From Mesobacillus subterraneus (lineage in GTDB: Bacteria; Bacillota; Bacilli; Bacillales; Cytobacillaceae): a stretch of DNA of 64,000 nt. Below the pieces are notes generated by a model, which was not told the origin of the DNA, made no database searches, and saw only the letters and a list, made by a program, of their open reading frames with translations. The stretch lies in NCBI RefSeq assembly GCF_003937825.1, contig NZ_RSFW01000010.1:124001-188000 (forward strand), given 5' to 3'. Position 1 is the first letter of the stretch. Every line of letters begins with the position of its first letter. The position numbers were made by a program, and so were the translations under genes. This document shows, piece after piece, positions 44,058-53,331 of this stretch.

Positions 44058-45161
44058 TTATGAAAACTCAACCTTTTCAAGCCTTGGATTCGGTCTGTAT
44101 TTCCTTCCTGACTTCGCCTGGTGTTTACCATTCAGCATGACATTGTCACCAGTAAACCCAATTTGCAATTTCAGAAGGCTGCCGCCGACACCATACATGT
44201 CGACAGGCACTTTATTCTTTTCAAACTCGAGAATCCGTTTTTCATTGAAGCCGCCGCTGACGACAATTTTAACATGGTGAAAGCCCTCATCATCCAGCGC
44301 TTTTCGAAGAGCGAAAATCAACTCGGCATTTACTCCCCTTGGATCAAAAGTGCCAAGCAGATGCTGGTTGCGCAGGAAATACTGATCGATCAGCGTACGG
44401 GAGGTATCTACCCTGACGCCCTTCAGCTTTTCGCCGAATGCTCTCGCAACCTTCAATGAATCTGTGACCGCATCATTATTATAGTCTACGAGGGCAATGA
44501 GATCATCATTTGGAAAGGTCTCATGATAGGCCTTTGTAGCCGCAACGATATCGCCATTGAACAGCTGGATCAATGCGTGCGGCATCGTGCCAATCCCCTG
44601 TTTCCCCCACCACTCGTTCATTGCATGCGTAGCCTGGGCCGTCGCTCCGCCTATATAGGCAGCGTACCCATCCCCAGCCTGTGTTGTGTAATGATCGTCA
44701 CGGTCACCCATGAAGATCACCGGTTTTTGCTGGCCTGAATAACTCGCGGACTTGACGACATTGTAGACATTTGTGGACACGGATGTCCTTCTTGCCAGGA
44801 TCCCGTCAATGATCCCCTCGAGATAGCCAAAGCTCTGATAAGGTCCCTTGATGGTCAGGACCGTTTCGAATGGAGCGATTTTATCTCCATCTTTGAGTGA
44901 GTATATCTCCAGTTCCTCCGGATTGTCGGCGAATGTCTTCACAAGGGCAATGACTTCATCTGTCCCGCAAAGTACGGCTTCATCCTTTTGGAAAAACTGC
45001 ATCGTAACTATATTATCTTCGTGATACTTCTTGACAAGCTCACGTGTCTTAAGAAAATACACGGCTGAAAACCAGCCATCCCTGATCCTTTCATCAAACT
45101 TGAAAGTATGGTTGGTCAAACGGCTGATTTTCCCCTGCATCTTCAATTCAATTTCTTTCAT
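44058..45161 (-). CDS. nicotinate phosphoribosyltransferase
   Basis: Enzyme of NAD salvage that joins nicotinate and PRPP to nicotinate mononucleotide. The 367-residue product begins MKEIELKMQGKISRLTN at 45161 behind GAAGGAGC; the longer frame to 45188 covers that site. Family features are the GYLEGIIDGILARRTS segment, the FMGDRDDHY region, QLFNGDIVAATKAY, LVDYNND, VRVDTSRTL (phosphoribosyl pocket) and KIVVSGGFNEKRIL. It differs from the longer PncB type of B. subtilis (YueK) and resembles a short second type. It is inserted between murC and sftA, which are neighbours in B. subtilis. Confidence 0.9.
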   Translation of the reverse strand: MKEIELKMQGKISRLTNHTFKFDERIRDGWFSAVYFLKTRELVKKYHEDNIVTMQFFQKDEAVLCGTDEVIALVKTFADNPEELEIYSLKDGDKIAPFETVLTIKGPYQSFGYLEGIIDGILARRTSVSTNVYNVVKSASYSGQQKPVIFMGDRDDHYTTQAGDGYAAYIGGATAQATHAMNEWWGKQGIGTMPHALIQLFNGDIVAATKAYHETFPNDDLIALVDYNNDAVTDSLKVARAFGEKLKGVRVDTSRTLIDQYFLRNQHLLGTFDPRGVNAELIFALRKALDDEGFHHVKIVVSGGFNEKRILEFEKNKVPVDMYGVGGSLLKLQIGFTGDNVMLNGKHQAKSGRKYRPNPRLEKVEFS

Positions 45162-45237
45162 CCAAAAAGCTCCTTCAATAACAACCAAGGTCTATATATC
45201 CTTATTATTCGTACATGCAAGTAAAGAATACCATTTA

Positions 45238-48200
45238 TTAATTGAATGTACTAGTTTCCTGGAGGGATTCCAAATCCTCAGCTGTGATCAGCACATCCCG
45301 CGGCTTGCTGCCCCGCCCTTCAGAAATGAATCCTTGCTGTTCCATCATTTCGATCAGGCGTGCAGCCCGATTATATCCAATCTTAAAACGGCGCTGAACG
45401 CTTGATGTAGAAGCACCGCCCTGGTCGATGACAAACTCACATGCTTCATAAAAAAGTTCGTCCTCATCTTCGGTTACTTGTGCCTTCTTCATCAGCTCCT
45501 CTTGCTCGAACAAGTATTGCGGAGCACGCTGATCGCGTACAAAAGCGACAATATCATCGATTTCATTATCGGTTACGAATGTCCCCTGCAGTCGGAAAGG
45601 CTTTGATGAGCCATTTTCCAGGAATAACATATCCCCGCGCCCAAGCAGCTTTTCTGCCCCGCTTATATCAATGATGGTCCTTGAATCCACCTGTGAAGAA
45701 ACAGAGAAGGCAATCCTTGTAGGAACATTCGCCTTAATCAACCCGGTAATGACATCCACGGATGGGCGCTGAGTGGCGATAATCAAATGGATTCCACAGG
45801 CACGGGCCTTCTGGGCTATGCGGCAGATGGCTTCTTCTACATCTCCCGGTGCCATCATCATCAGGTCAGCAAGCTCGTCGATGACAATCACAATAAACGG
45901 AAGCTTCTCCGAGAAGCGGCGATGCTTGATCGCCAGTTCGTTAAATCTGTTAATATCACGGACGCCTGTATGGGCGAACAGCTCATATCGGCGTTCCATT
46001 TCCTCCACAGCCCATTTTAGCGAGGCTGTTGCAGCTTTCACATCAGTAATGACCGGACTGACCAGATGCGGAATCTGGTTGTACGGAGCCAATTCAACCA
46101 TCTTCGGATCGATCAGCAGCAGCTTTACATCGTCCGGATGGGCTTTGTAAAGCAGGCTGACGAGCATCGTATTGATGCAGACACTCTTCCCTGATCCCGT
46201 TGCTCCGGCAATCAGTCCATGCGGCATTTTTTTTAGATCGGTGACAATTGGATTACCAGCAATGTCCAGCCCCAGTGCGACCGAAAGTGGCGAATCCTGG
46301 TCAAGGAACCCACCCGACTGGATAATCTCGCTCAACAGGACCGGCCTGCTTGAATGGTTAGGCACCTCGATCCCGATCGTGTGCTTTCCGGGAATCGGCG
46401 CTTCGATACGAATATCTTTCGCTGCAAGGCTGAGCTTGATATCATCTGATAGATTGGTAATCTTATTGACCTTGACCCCTGGTTCAGGCTGAACCTCGAA
46501 ACGGGTGACGGATGGTCCCTGTGTTACATTTACGACTCTCGCCCCTACGTTAAAATTCCTCAAGGTCTCATTCAGCATATGCTCCTGTTCCCCCAGCCAT
46601 TCTGGATCTGGCGCCTTGAATACCGGAGGATTCAACAAGTCAAGCGGCGGGAAGTCATATTCCGCGGCCGGATGGACTTCATGCTGTGCTGGGTTGACAC
46701 TGACTCGAGCGTCCTGGCTGCTCACATGTGGAATTGACGTATGAGAAGCTGCAATCACAGTATCTGCTGGTTGGGCAGTTGCAGAAGCTGAAATCTCAGT
46801 GCCTGCTGGCTGGGCAGTTGCAGAAGCTGCGTGTACTGGCGGCTCTGAAACCTTTTCACCTAATGGGGCTTGTTGCTGTGCTGATGACGGAGCAGTATTC
46901 TCTGCAGCAGTCTGCTCTTCTGCCATACCTTTAGCTGGAGACAGATTTTCTGAAGCAGACGGCTTTTGGTCAGAAAATGCCTCATTCCCCTGTTGTGCAG
47001 GATTGGCTTCCTTATTCATCGCACCAACCTGCCCTCCCTCGTCTATTCTGTCTTTTTCCGACATGAATGAAGGATATTTTGACATTTTGCGCTCTTCCCA
47101 TTTTCTTTTGTCCTGCTTCAGCATGATGACATTGAAAGGAAGCTGCCTTTTCGGCTCTGCAGGCTTTTCTGCCGTTTCTATATTCAGCTCATTGTATTCA
47201 TCTTCTGTTTCTTTTACTTGCTGGGGAACATGATGCTCGTGTTCAGACGAAGGTTCGTCATCTGCCACTCTGACATCTACCATTCCCTCTAATTCTTCTG
47301 CTGCTTCAGAATCTGACTCAAGAGAAGGCATGGATTCCTCTACTGCTTCAGAATCAGTCACAAAAGAATTAATGGATTCTTCATGTGCTTCAGCATCCTT
47401 AAGTTCCTCTAAGTATTGTCCAGCTTCAACAATGCCTGGTTCTTGATCCATTTCCGGTGACTCTATGGATTTTGGTTCAGTTTTATGCTCTTTAGCAATG
47501 ATTAAATCCTGACCTGGCTCCAGATTGAGAATATGGTCGATAGCTTCCGTCTCAAGATCAAACTGCTCCTCATGATCGAGTTCGGATATTTCAGTTTCTG
47601 GTGATTCTGCAAGATCGTCTTCTATGTAAAAATCCTGCACCTCATCAGCATCCGATTTTTTTACTTCTGACAATGCTTCTGTTGCTATGGCATTGTAAAT
47701 TCTATCATTCTCTTGAACCTCAGGAACTTCATTTTCAAAGCCTGTCAGTTCATACTCAACCTCTTCCTTATTCATTTCAGGCTGAGTTTTAACAGGCGGC
47801 CTGTTATAAGCATAGATAGGTGACGGGATTTCAGTCGGTTTGAATGGCTGCCTGAACTTCGGGCCGCTATCTTTGCGGTGTTCAAATTTGAACTTTGGTT
47901 CTGGTTTAGCAGCCTTTTTGGGCTGGATTTCTTTTTCAGGCTCAGGGCTTATAGTGCGGCCAAGATTCTTTATAGGCTCGTTTCGCTTGCCTGAAGCAGA
48001 ATGGCTGCCCGTTTGCCGTTCATTTTTTATTCGCAATGAACCATGTTCGGTAATGAATGGTTTTACTTCTTCAACAGGCATCGGCTTTACTTGGCGTTCC
48101 TTCTTGCGTTCAACTTTCAACTCTTCATCCGGAATAAGCGGAAAACGAAATTGCCCTTTCGGATACTGATATAAAACTTTGGCTTCTATATCCTTTTTTT

Positions 48201-48306
48201 GCGCCCGTTCTGATTTAGGACTCTTCGCAACAGGCTGTTCTTGTTCGCTATCATCAAAGTCATCGTCATTTTGGAACCTCGTGAAAATCTTTTTAATCCA
48301 ACTCAA
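45238..48306 (-). CDS. sftA: DNA translocase SftA (FtsK/SpoIIIE family)
   Basis: Soluble ATP-driven DNA pump that clears chromosome from the closing vegetative septum. Of 1022 residues, about 1-550 are acidic, glutamate-rich and low in order, with no membrane segments, as known for SftA. The motor follows: Walker A GATGSGKSV at 701-709, Walker B IVIVIDELADL (about 804-814), and a C-terminal winged helix (gamma domain, SSVQRRFKIGYNRAARLIEMMEQQGF in part). Between about 495 and 535 there are near repeats on ASATAQPA. B. subtilis SftA is somewhat shorter (952). The gene lies downstream of ytpQ. Confidence 0.95.
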   Translation of the reverse strand: MSWIKKIFTRFQNDDDFDDSEQEQPVAKSPKSERAQKKDIEAKVLYQYPKGQFRFPLIPDEELKVERKKERQVKPMPVEEVKPFITEHGSLRIKNERQTGSHSASGKRNEPIKNLGRTISPEPEKEIQPKKAAKPEPKFKFEHRKDSGPKFRQPFKPTEIPSPIYAYNRPPVKTQPEMNKEEVEYELTGFENEVPEVQENDRIYNAIATEALSEVKKSDADEVQDFYIEDDLAESPETEISELDHEEQFDLETEAIDHILNLEPGQDLIIAKEHKTEPKSIESPEMDQEPGIVEAGQYLEELKDAEAHEESINSFVTDSEAVEESMPSLESDSEAAEELEGMVDVRVADDEPSSEHEHHVPQQVKETEDEYNELNIETAEKPAEPKRQLPFNVIMLKQDKRKWEERKMSKYPSFMSEKDRIDEGGQVGAMNKEANPAQQGNEAFSDQKPSASENLSPAKGMAEEQTAAENTAPSSAQQQAPLGEKVSEPPVHAASATAQPAGTEISASATAQPADTVIAASHTSIPHVSSQDARVSVNPAQHEVHPAAEYDFPPLDLLNPPVFKAPDPEWLGEQEHMLNETLRNFNVGARVVNVTQGPSVTRFEVQPEPGVKVNKITNLSDDIKLSLAAKDIRIEAPIPGKHTIGIEVPNHSSRPVLLSEIIQSGGFLDQDSPLSVALGLDIAGNPIVTDLKKMPHGLIAGATGSGKSVCINTMLVSLLYKAHPDDVKLLLIDPKMVELAPYNQIPHLVSPVITDVKAATASLKWAVEEMERRYELFAHTGVRDINRFNELAIKHRRFSEKLPFIVIVIDELADLMMMAPGDVEEAICRIAQKARACGIHLIIATQRPSVDVITGLIKANVPTRIAFSVSSQVDSRTIIDISGAEKLLGRGDMLFLENGSSKPFRLQGTFVTDNEIDDIVAFVRDQRAPQYLFEQEELMKKAQVTEDEDELFYEACEFVIDQGGASTSSVQRRFKIGYNRAARLIEMMEQQGFISEGRGSKPRDVLITAEDLESLQETSTFN

Positions 48307-48472
48307 TTAAATCATCTCTTTCTTTCGCATTTCATTTATTATTTTAACAGTAAATCCATATTTTTCGAGATAAATTGAAAGAATGAGCATTTTTTACGAG
48401 ATAAATACATTTTGAAAAATGAACTTTCGCCTTATATATTTACATAACCTGACAACAGATGAACAAAAAGGA

Positions 48473-48498
48473 AAAAAGCCCGTTCTGCCGGGGCTTTT
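48473..48498 (-). terminator. terminator of ytpQ
   Basis: AAGCCC(C)/GGGCTT stem with TTTTTTCC on the minus strand, just past the ytpQ stop. Confidence 0.7.
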
Positions 48499-48509
48499 CC
48501 TTATGTTCA

Positions 48510-49304
48510 TTATTCTTTTTTCGTCTTGCCTAAAATAAATATCGGCTCCAGTTCCCCGTTTTCGTATAGGAAACTCAGGGCCGTAATCGGTACTCTTCCG
48601 CTTGCGAAAAAGCTCATGGTCATCTGCGCCAAAATGTCATAACCCGTATTATTTTCCACATCCGCGATAATCAGCACATCCTGATGGGGAACGGCAACAG
48701 CCATACTTCCCTTCATCCTTTTCTTCATTTCATTCAGAAAACTTGTGTTCAGGATCCTGCTGGCATCATAGCCATCATTCGAATTGAGGAAATAAAAGGT
48801 ATTGCCTGCCACCCTGTCTTCCTTCAGTTTGACCGTAAGCGACCGGACATTGAATAACGCCGTTTCCCTGACCTGCTTCTCTGACCAGCCCTCTTTTTTC
48901 AGAAGCCTGGAATCAATCAGCCTGTACGTAGTGCCAAGGTCCAGAGCATAATAAATCCTGGTTTCCGCAGTGTGATCATCATAAAGGAATGGTATACCTT
49001 CCTCCGCTTCAGCCGGAAAAGACGTCGACCGAATGACAGGAAAAATGTTTTTCTCCTTACCGGAAAGCTCAATCTGGCTTTCCATCGCATTCAGGCCTTC
49101 CGACACATAATAGACGACCTCATCGATCGCCTTCTCCTTCTGATCCTGCCACTTGGCGACAATTCCTGGCAGAGCGATCGTGATTCCCCGTCCAGTGTTT
49201 TTATTTTCAATCCTCAACTGGTCCTTTTCCCGGTCATAGGCAAAAGTCCGGTCAGGATGCTGAAGGCGCTCCTCAAGCTCTTTCCGCATTTTTCTGCTGT
49301 CCAT
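48510..49304 (-). CDS. ytpQ: DUF1444 protein YtpQ
   Basis: A 264-residue soluble protein of DUF1444, unknown function, conserved in bacilli. The start [19 protein letters not shown] is at 49304 behind AAATGGAGGATTC; the longer frame to 49370 is upstream non-coding. Recognisable points are AFYDR-like [27 protein letters not shown] and [10 protein letters not shown]. The C-terminal half contains [20 protein letters not shown], a beta-rich segment. It is next to ytpP as in B. subtilis. The tRNA-binding-domain gene ytpR that usually follows toward sftA is not here. Confidence 0.9.
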   Translation of the reverse strand: MDSRKMRKELEERLQHPDRTFAYDREKDQLRIENKNTGRGITIALPGIVAKWQDQKEKAIDEVVYYVSEGLNAMESQIELSGKEKNIFPVIRSTSFPAEAEEGIPFLYDDHTAETRIYYALDLGTTYRLIDSRLLKKEGWSEKQVRETALFNVRSLTVKLKEDRVAGNTFYFLNSNDGYDASRILNTSFLNEMKKRMKGSMAVAVPHQDVLIIADVENNTGYDILAQMTMSFFASGRVPITALSFLYENGELEPIFILGKTKKE

Positions 49305-49349
49305 AATGAATCCTCCATTTCTTCCGGAGTTGCTGCAACCCATTTTACA

Positions 49350-49385
49350 TGAAATTTCCCTCCACCTCAAAAGATGGAGGGAAAT
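49350..49385 (-). terminator. weak terminator after ytpP
   Basis: ATTTCCCTCCA/TGGAGGGAAAT perfect stem, but the minus-strand T run is short (TTTC). Confidence 0.5.
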
Positions 49386-49387
49386 GA

Positions 49388-49702
49388 TTAGGCCAGGCTT
49401 TCGATGAAGTTTTCGATTTCCTGCTGCGTCTTCCGGTTCTTGCTGACAAAACGGCCAAGCTCTTTTCCGTTGTCATAGGCGATAAAGCTTGGAATGCCAA
49501 ACACATCAAGCTGGATGCAGAGGTCGATGAAATCATCACGATCCACCGAAACGAACACGTACTCACTATACTTATTTTCAATTTCCGGAAGGACCGGTTC
49601 AATCACACGGCAATCCGGGCACCAGCCCGCCGTGAATAAAAATATATGTTTACCATCGTTTTTCAACGCTTCAAACTGTTCCATTGACTCCAAGTTTTTC
49701 AT
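49388..49702 (-). CDS. ytpP: thioredoxin-like protein YtpP
   Basis: A 104-residue thioredoxin-fold protein. The redox motif is [17 protein letters not shown], a CPDC active site (classical thioredoxin has CGPC), followed by the cis-proline loop [22 protein letters not shown] makes it a thioredoxin-like thiol-disulfide oxidoreductase whose partner is not known. It begins [15 protein letters not shown] behind CAGGAGGATCAA. Gene order ytpQ-ytpP is the same as in B. subtilis. The C-terminal ENFIESLA helix completes a normal fold, with no truncation. Confidence 0.93.
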   Translation of the reverse strand: MKNLESMEQFEALKNDGKHIFLFTAGWCPDCRVIEPVLPEIENKYSEYVFVSVDRDDFIDLCIQLDVFGIPSFIAYDNGKELGRFVSKNRKTQQEIENFIESLA

Positions 49703-49868
49703 CTATTGATCCTCCTGGTAAAATCTCATTGTCTCCACTTATTTTACCCATCCGCCGGTAAAAAAGAAACTAATGTGATTTTGGTCCCCTGCAGGCGACT
49801 TGATGGAGGTTGGGGGATGTTCGAGTAATACAGGCTGGAAGTGCTCTCCCCTTATTTTGAATGCAAAT

Positions 49869-49900
49869 ACCCGCTCCTGGCAACTGTGCCGGAAGCGGGT
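49869..49900 (-). terminator. terminator of the cwlJ-like gene
   Basis: ACCCGCT(T)CCGGCA/TGCCAGG(A)GCGGGT stem, followed by ATTTG on the minus strand. Confidence 0.6.
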
Positions 49901-49929
49901 CACTATTTTTTTCTATGAAGTTCGAACGC

Positions 49930-50370
49930 TTACCATCTATAAGCGCCTTCACATGTATTGGCAATAGGTTCGTAGTAACAGTGTTGTTTGTATTGTCCAG
50001 TAAACGGTTGATTGTACCAGGTGGGTGGGCACGGGGCATAGGGATTGAAATACCAAAGAGCATGTTTGGATGGATGCTGCCACCAATAATCAAGTGTCTG
50101 TTTCGCCAGCTTTTTCTCTGCGCTTCTTGCCCGGTTATAAAAAACATTTCCTTTTTGCACTGCTTCGAATGAATAGTTTCCTCCCTGGATGTGAAAGATC
50201 ACATCATAAATGGACCTTAGTTCCTTAAAGTCCAAGCAATTAGCTTTCAGCCGATTAACGATCACATTGCCAACCATGAGCATCCCCAGCGGGCCCTCCC
50301 CTTCTGCTTCAGCCCTCATCATCCTTGCCACTAATGCAACATCACTGTCCTTATATTTCACTCTTGGCAT
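49930..50370 (-). CDS. cwlJ: CwlJ-type spore cortex-lytic hydrolase
   Basis: A 146-residue protein of the hydrolase-2 (SleB/CwlJ catalytic) family, which degrades cortex peptidoglycan during germination. It matches CwlJ throughout: ALVARMMRAEAEGEGPLGMLMVGNVIVNRL (in part, with the catalytic Glu in AEAEGEG), YSFEAVQKGNVFY and ALWYFNPYAPCPPTWYNQPF. No signal peptide is present, as for CwlJ, which is made in the mother cell and held in the coat. The usual partner gerQ is not next to it here, so a paralogue is possible. The ATG follows AAGAGGTGATAAA. Confidence 0.92.
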   Translation of the reverse strand: MPRVKYKDSDVALVARMMRAEAEGEGPLGMLMVGNVIVNRLKANCLDFKELRSIYDVIFHIQGGNYSFEAVQKGNVFYNRARSAEKKLAKQTLDYWWQHPSKHALWYFNPYAPCPPTWYNQPFTGQYKQHCYYEPIANTCEGAYRW

Positions 50371-50423
50371 TTTATCACCTCTTCAAAAATGTATTACCAA
50401 GAGCCTGTCTTCATGTGAACAAA

Positions 50424-50451
50424 AAGAAAAACGCCATCATTGGACGGCGTT
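50424..50451 (-). terminator. terminator of the lipoprotein gene
   Basis: AACGCCGTC/GATGGCGTT stem (one G-T pair) and TTTTTCTTTTT on the minus strand, just past the stop at 50450. Confidence 0.75.
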
Positions 50452-50956
50452 ATTTTACGGTAACGGAATTGGCGATCTTCATCATTGCTTCTGCATCTTC
50501 TTTGACGTTTTCGGTTTCGGTGGTCAGTTTGACTCCGCCTATTCCGACAATCAGCTGATAGCCATGATCTTCTTTCAGCTTTTTGACGAGCATATAGCCG
50601 AATTTTCCGTTTTCTGTGAATGTTTCGTTTGCATCCCATGCTGATTGCTGCTTCACGGTTGATTCGTAGACAACTTTGCTGTCTTCTTTTTCATGCTGAT
50701 TGTAAAAAAGGATGTAGGTCTTGGAGCCATCCTTAAGCAGTACATTGTTTGGCTGTTCTTCTTCAACTTCAACCCCTGCAGGCAAATAATAATCTATGTC
50801 TTTAGTACTATTGTTTGTTTTTTCAGGTTCGCCTTTAAAGGTATTTGCCACTTCCTCTTTTATTTCCGCTTTTTGTTCCGGAAATGAGGAAGAACAGGCA
50901 CTCAGCAGAAATGCACCCATGAGAACAAGCGCAAATGCCAGTTTGGACTTCATCAT
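50450..50956 (-). CDS. predicted lipoprotein of unknown function
   Basis: A 168-residue exported protein: MMKSKLAFALVLMGAFLLSAC is a lipoprotein signal with lipobox LSAC (cysteine at about 21). The mature part starts with a Ser/Glu/Lys-rich linker (about 22-50). It then has a compact beta-rich domain with DYYLPAGVEVEEEQPNNVLLKDGSKTYIL (in part) and repeated V/T strands ending MKIANSVTVK. I do not recognise a named family. It lies between the DUF84 NTPase gene and the cwlJ-like gene, all on the minus strand but with separate terminators. Start ATG behind AAGGGGGAAAAAAG. Confidence 0.85.
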   Translation of the reverse strand: MMKSKLAFALVLMGAFLLSACSSSFPEQKAEIKEEVANTFKGEPEKTNNSTKDIDYYLPAGVEVEEEQPNNVLLKDGSKTYILFYNQHEKEDSKVVYESTVKQQSAWDANETFTENGKFGYMLVKKLKEDHGYQLIVGIGGVKLTTETENVKEDAEAMMKIANSVTVK

Positions 50957-51104
50957 ACTTTTTTCCCCCTTGCTAAGGACTAAGGACTTACCACTTCTTT
51001 TCTATCATAACGTTCTTGCTTAATGGGTGACAAGGCTTGTATAGTACTTTTTGTTGGAATTTATAGCATTTTTCAGAAATTTGTCGAGAAATCTGGCATA
51101 AATA

Positions 51105-51136
51105 GAAAAAAAGACAGCTCAGTCTGTCTTTTTTTC
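51105..51136 (-). terminator. terminator of the DUF84 gene
   Basis: AAGACAG/CTGTCTT stem, T7 on the minus strand. It overlaps the stop codon, and the plus side is T-rich too. Confidence 0.75.
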
Positions 51137-51646
51137 TTGACCTATTTGATATTCATATTGTCCGGCGAGCAGTTTCATGACATGCAGGAACATTTCGCTG
51201 CGGTTAATTTGGCCATTTGTAAAAATGCCGACGGCCCCTTCATTTTTACGGACGTTCTTATTCATTGCATATTCGTCCATAACCGGACCAAGTTCATCTC
51301 CTGCCAATAACTTGTTCGCTACCTCATTTGGCAGCGGCAGCCTGGCTCCACCTGCAATGATTGGTTCCCGTCCGCTGACGGCTAGCGCTCCCCAATTGCA
51401 AAGCATCAGCCCGTATGGAGTCTGCTGAACTCCGCCCTCAAGCCCTATGCCTATTTCCGCATTGCCAAGATCGGCCGCCTGTATCGCCCTGTTGACTGCC
51501 CCTTTAATCGTTTCCTCGTCTGACATAGGCTGTGCACTTACCCCTGATTCGGCATCGACCGAAACGATTTCATATGGTAAATGTTTAAAAGCTTCCTTTA
51601 CTGCATTGATTTTAGCAGGGTTTTTGGACCCGACAGCCACGCGCAT
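51119..51646 (-). CDS. DUF84 / YjjX-type inosine-xanthosine triphosphatase
   Basis: A 175-residue protein of the non-canonical purine NTP phosphatase DUF84 family, which hydrolyses ITP and XTP to keep them out of nucleic acids. The family N-terminus MRVAVGSKNPAKINAVKEAF is clear, with SGVSAQPMSDEETIKGAVNRA (in part) and GIGLEGGVQ. These form the ITPase-like pocket. Enzyme activity is inferred from E. coli YjjX. It lies downstream of ytoP on the minus strand, with about 60 bases between them, so co-transcription is possible although a hairpin lies between. Start ATG behind GAAAGGTGGATATAAC. Confidence 0.88.
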   Translation of the reverse strand: MRVAVGSKNPAKINAVKEAFKHLPYEIVSVDAESGVSAQPMSDEETIKGAVNRAIQAADLGNAEIGIGLEGGVQQTPYGLMLCNWGALAVSGREPIIAGGARLPLPNEVANKLLAGDELGPVMDEYAMNKNVRKNEGAVGIFTNGQINRSEMFLHVMKLLAGQYEYQIGQEKKTD

Positions 51647-51669
51647 GTTATATCCACCTTTCTTTCAAT

Positions 51670-51699
51670 AAAAAAGGAGCAGTTTCAGGCTGCCCCTTT
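51670..51699 (-). terminator. terminator of ytoP
   Basis: AAAGG(G)GCAG/CTGC(T)CCTTT stem with T6 on the minus strand. Confidence 0.7.
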
Positions 51700-51708
51700 C
51701 ATCATTGT

Positions 51709-52782
51709 TTAGCTATTTTTTTTGATTGTTTCCACGGTTGTCTTATCGGCAGCTTTGACCAGCTTGACGAGCAATTCCTTAGCTGCTGCATAGTCGTCAA
51801 CATGGATCATTGATGCTGCTGTATGAATGTAACGTGAGCAGATGCCGATGACCGCACTCGGAACTCCCTGGTTGGAGGTGTGTACGCGTCCGGCGTCTGT
51901 TCCGCCCTGTGAAACGAAATACTGATATGGGATATTGTGCGTTTCAGCCATATCCAGGATGAACTCTCTCATTCCGCGGTGTGTCACCATTGAACGGTCA
52001 AGAATTCTTAAAAGAGTTCCTTTGCCAAGTTGGCCAAATTCGTTTTTATCGCCTGACATATCGTTAGCCGGGCTGGCGTCCAGTGCGAAGAAAAGATCCG
52101 GGTCGATCATGTTGGCTGCTGTCTGTGCACCTCTTAAACCAACTTCTTCCTGAACGGTTGCTCCTGAGTACAGCATATTCGGCAGTTGGATATCCTTCGT
52201 TTCTTTTAACAATTCAACCGCAAGTCCGCAGCCATAGCGGTTATCCCATGCCTTCGCAAGAATCTTCTTTTCGTTTGCCATCGGGGTGAACGGACAAATA
52301 GGAACGATTTGCTGGCCTGGCTTGATGCCGGTCTTGATGGCGTCTTCCTTATCGTCTGCTCCGATATCGATCAGCATATTCTTGATTTCCATTGGTTTAT
52401 TGCGCTTTGACTCATCCAGAAGATGAGGCGGAATCGATCCAATGACACCCGTTACCGGGCCATTATTTGTAATGATCTGCACTCGCTGGGCTAGCAACAC
52501 CTGGCTCCACCAGCCGCCAAGAGTCTGGAAGCGGATCATCCCGTTCTTGGTAATGGAAGTGACCATGAATCCGACTTCATCCATATGGCCGGCGACCATG
52601 ATTTTAGGACCAGTCGGGTCCCCTTTTTTCACGCCGAAAACACTTCCCAATTTATCCTGGATCAGTTCGTCGGAGTACTGTTCCAATTGTTCACGCATGA
52701 ATTTGCGCACTGCATGTTCATTGCCAGGTGCCCCAGGCAATTCTGTCAAAGTCTTAAACAGGCTTAACGTTTGCTCGTTCAT
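51709..52782 (-). CDS. ytoP: M42-family aminopeptidase YtoP
   Basis: A 357-residue M42 (glutamyl aminopeptidase / PepA) dinuclear metallopeptidase, cytosolic, acting on peptide N-termini. Metal-binding motifs in order: [12 protein letters not shown] (first His), [13 protein letters not shown] (Asp), the catalytic and metal glutamates in [23 protein letters not shown], and [19 protein letters not shown] with the terminal-ligand His in [10 protein letters not shown]. The length is standard and no signal peptide is present. Location between the DUF84 gene and ytzB follows the B. subtilis ytpP-ytoP-ytzB order. The start is ATG behind AGAAGGAGCAG. Confidence 0.95.
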   Translation of the reverse strand: MNEQTLSLFKTLTELPGAPGNEHAVRKFMREQLEQYSDELIQDKLGSVFGVKKGDPTGPKIMVAGHMDEVGFMVTSITKNGMIRFQTLGGWWSQVLLAQRVQIITNNGPVTGVIGSIPPHLLDESKRNKPMEIKNMLIDIGADDKEDAIKTGIKPGQQIVPICPFTPMANEKKILAKAWDNRYGCGLAVELLKETKDIQLPNMLYSGATVQEEVGLRGAQTAANMIDPDLFFALDASPANDMSGDKNEFGQLGKGTLLRILDRSMVTHRGMREFILDMAETHNIPYQYFVSQGGTDAGRVHTSNQGVPSAVIGICSRYIHTAASMIHVDDYAAAKELLVKLVKAADKTTVETIKKNS

Positions 52783-52984
52783 TTAACTGCTCCTTCTCTC
52801 GCAAAAATTTAGATTTGCTAAACATTATGTATACACTTCATTTTACAGAACATTCTTTATGCTTGCCAGTCTTATTCCTGACATACTCGTTTTTTTCTGA
52901 TTCATTATTCCTTTGCTCAGACTGATGGATTTGTTATGATGAAGATATCATTAAATTCCATATATAACCTTGGAGGTCCCGACT

Positions 52985-53296
52985 ATGAACTGGAAAGCCT
53001 TTATCATTGGCGTTGGTGCCGGACTCGCAGGTGCTTATGCTGTAAAGGAACTTGCATCACAAAAAGAAACTGTCTCAGCAGACAGGGTACTGAACCAGGC
53101 AAAGGCCGCTTTCAAAAAATCAGGCCCAATCAGCGGCTCATGGATCAATATGACGGCAGAGCCATATTCCAAACCGCCAATTGAATATCAGGTTTACAAA
53201 GGCGGGATCTCCCGCAATGTAGACGGAAAGGTTGAGCAATATGAATTTATCGCCGATGCTTCCACTGGAGCGATTCTTGATGCTTATCCATTGTAA
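52985..53296 (+). CDS. ytzB: PepSY-domain protein YtzB
   Basis: A 103-residue small exported or membrane-anchored protein. The N-terminus MNWKAFIIGVGAGLAGAYAV is a membrane segment. A PepSY-like domain (about 40-100) follows, with EYQVYKGGISRNVDGKVEQYEFIADASTGAILDAYPL as its C-terminus (in part). PepSY domains are thought to inhibit peptidases, but the partner here is unknown. I chose the ATG at 52985, which follows TTGGAGGTCCCGAC; the frame extends to 52970 through the ribosome site. Divergent from ytoP; a terminator follows at 53305. The same gene order occurs in B. subtilis. Confidence 0.88.
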   Translation: MNWKAFIIGVGAGLAGAYAVKELASQKETVSADRVLNQAKAAFKKSGPISGSWINMTAEPYSKPPIEYQVYKGGISRNVDGKVEQYEFIADASTGAILDAYPL

Positions 53297-53304
53297 TGAG
53301 GGAT

Positions 53305-53331
53305 AGACCTGCGTATGCAGGTCTATTTTTT
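53305..53331 (+). terminator. terminator of ytzB
   Basis: AGACCTGC/GCAGGTCT perfect eight-pair stem followed by ATTTTTTT. It overlaps the ytnP stop region on the opposite strand. Confidence 0.85.
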
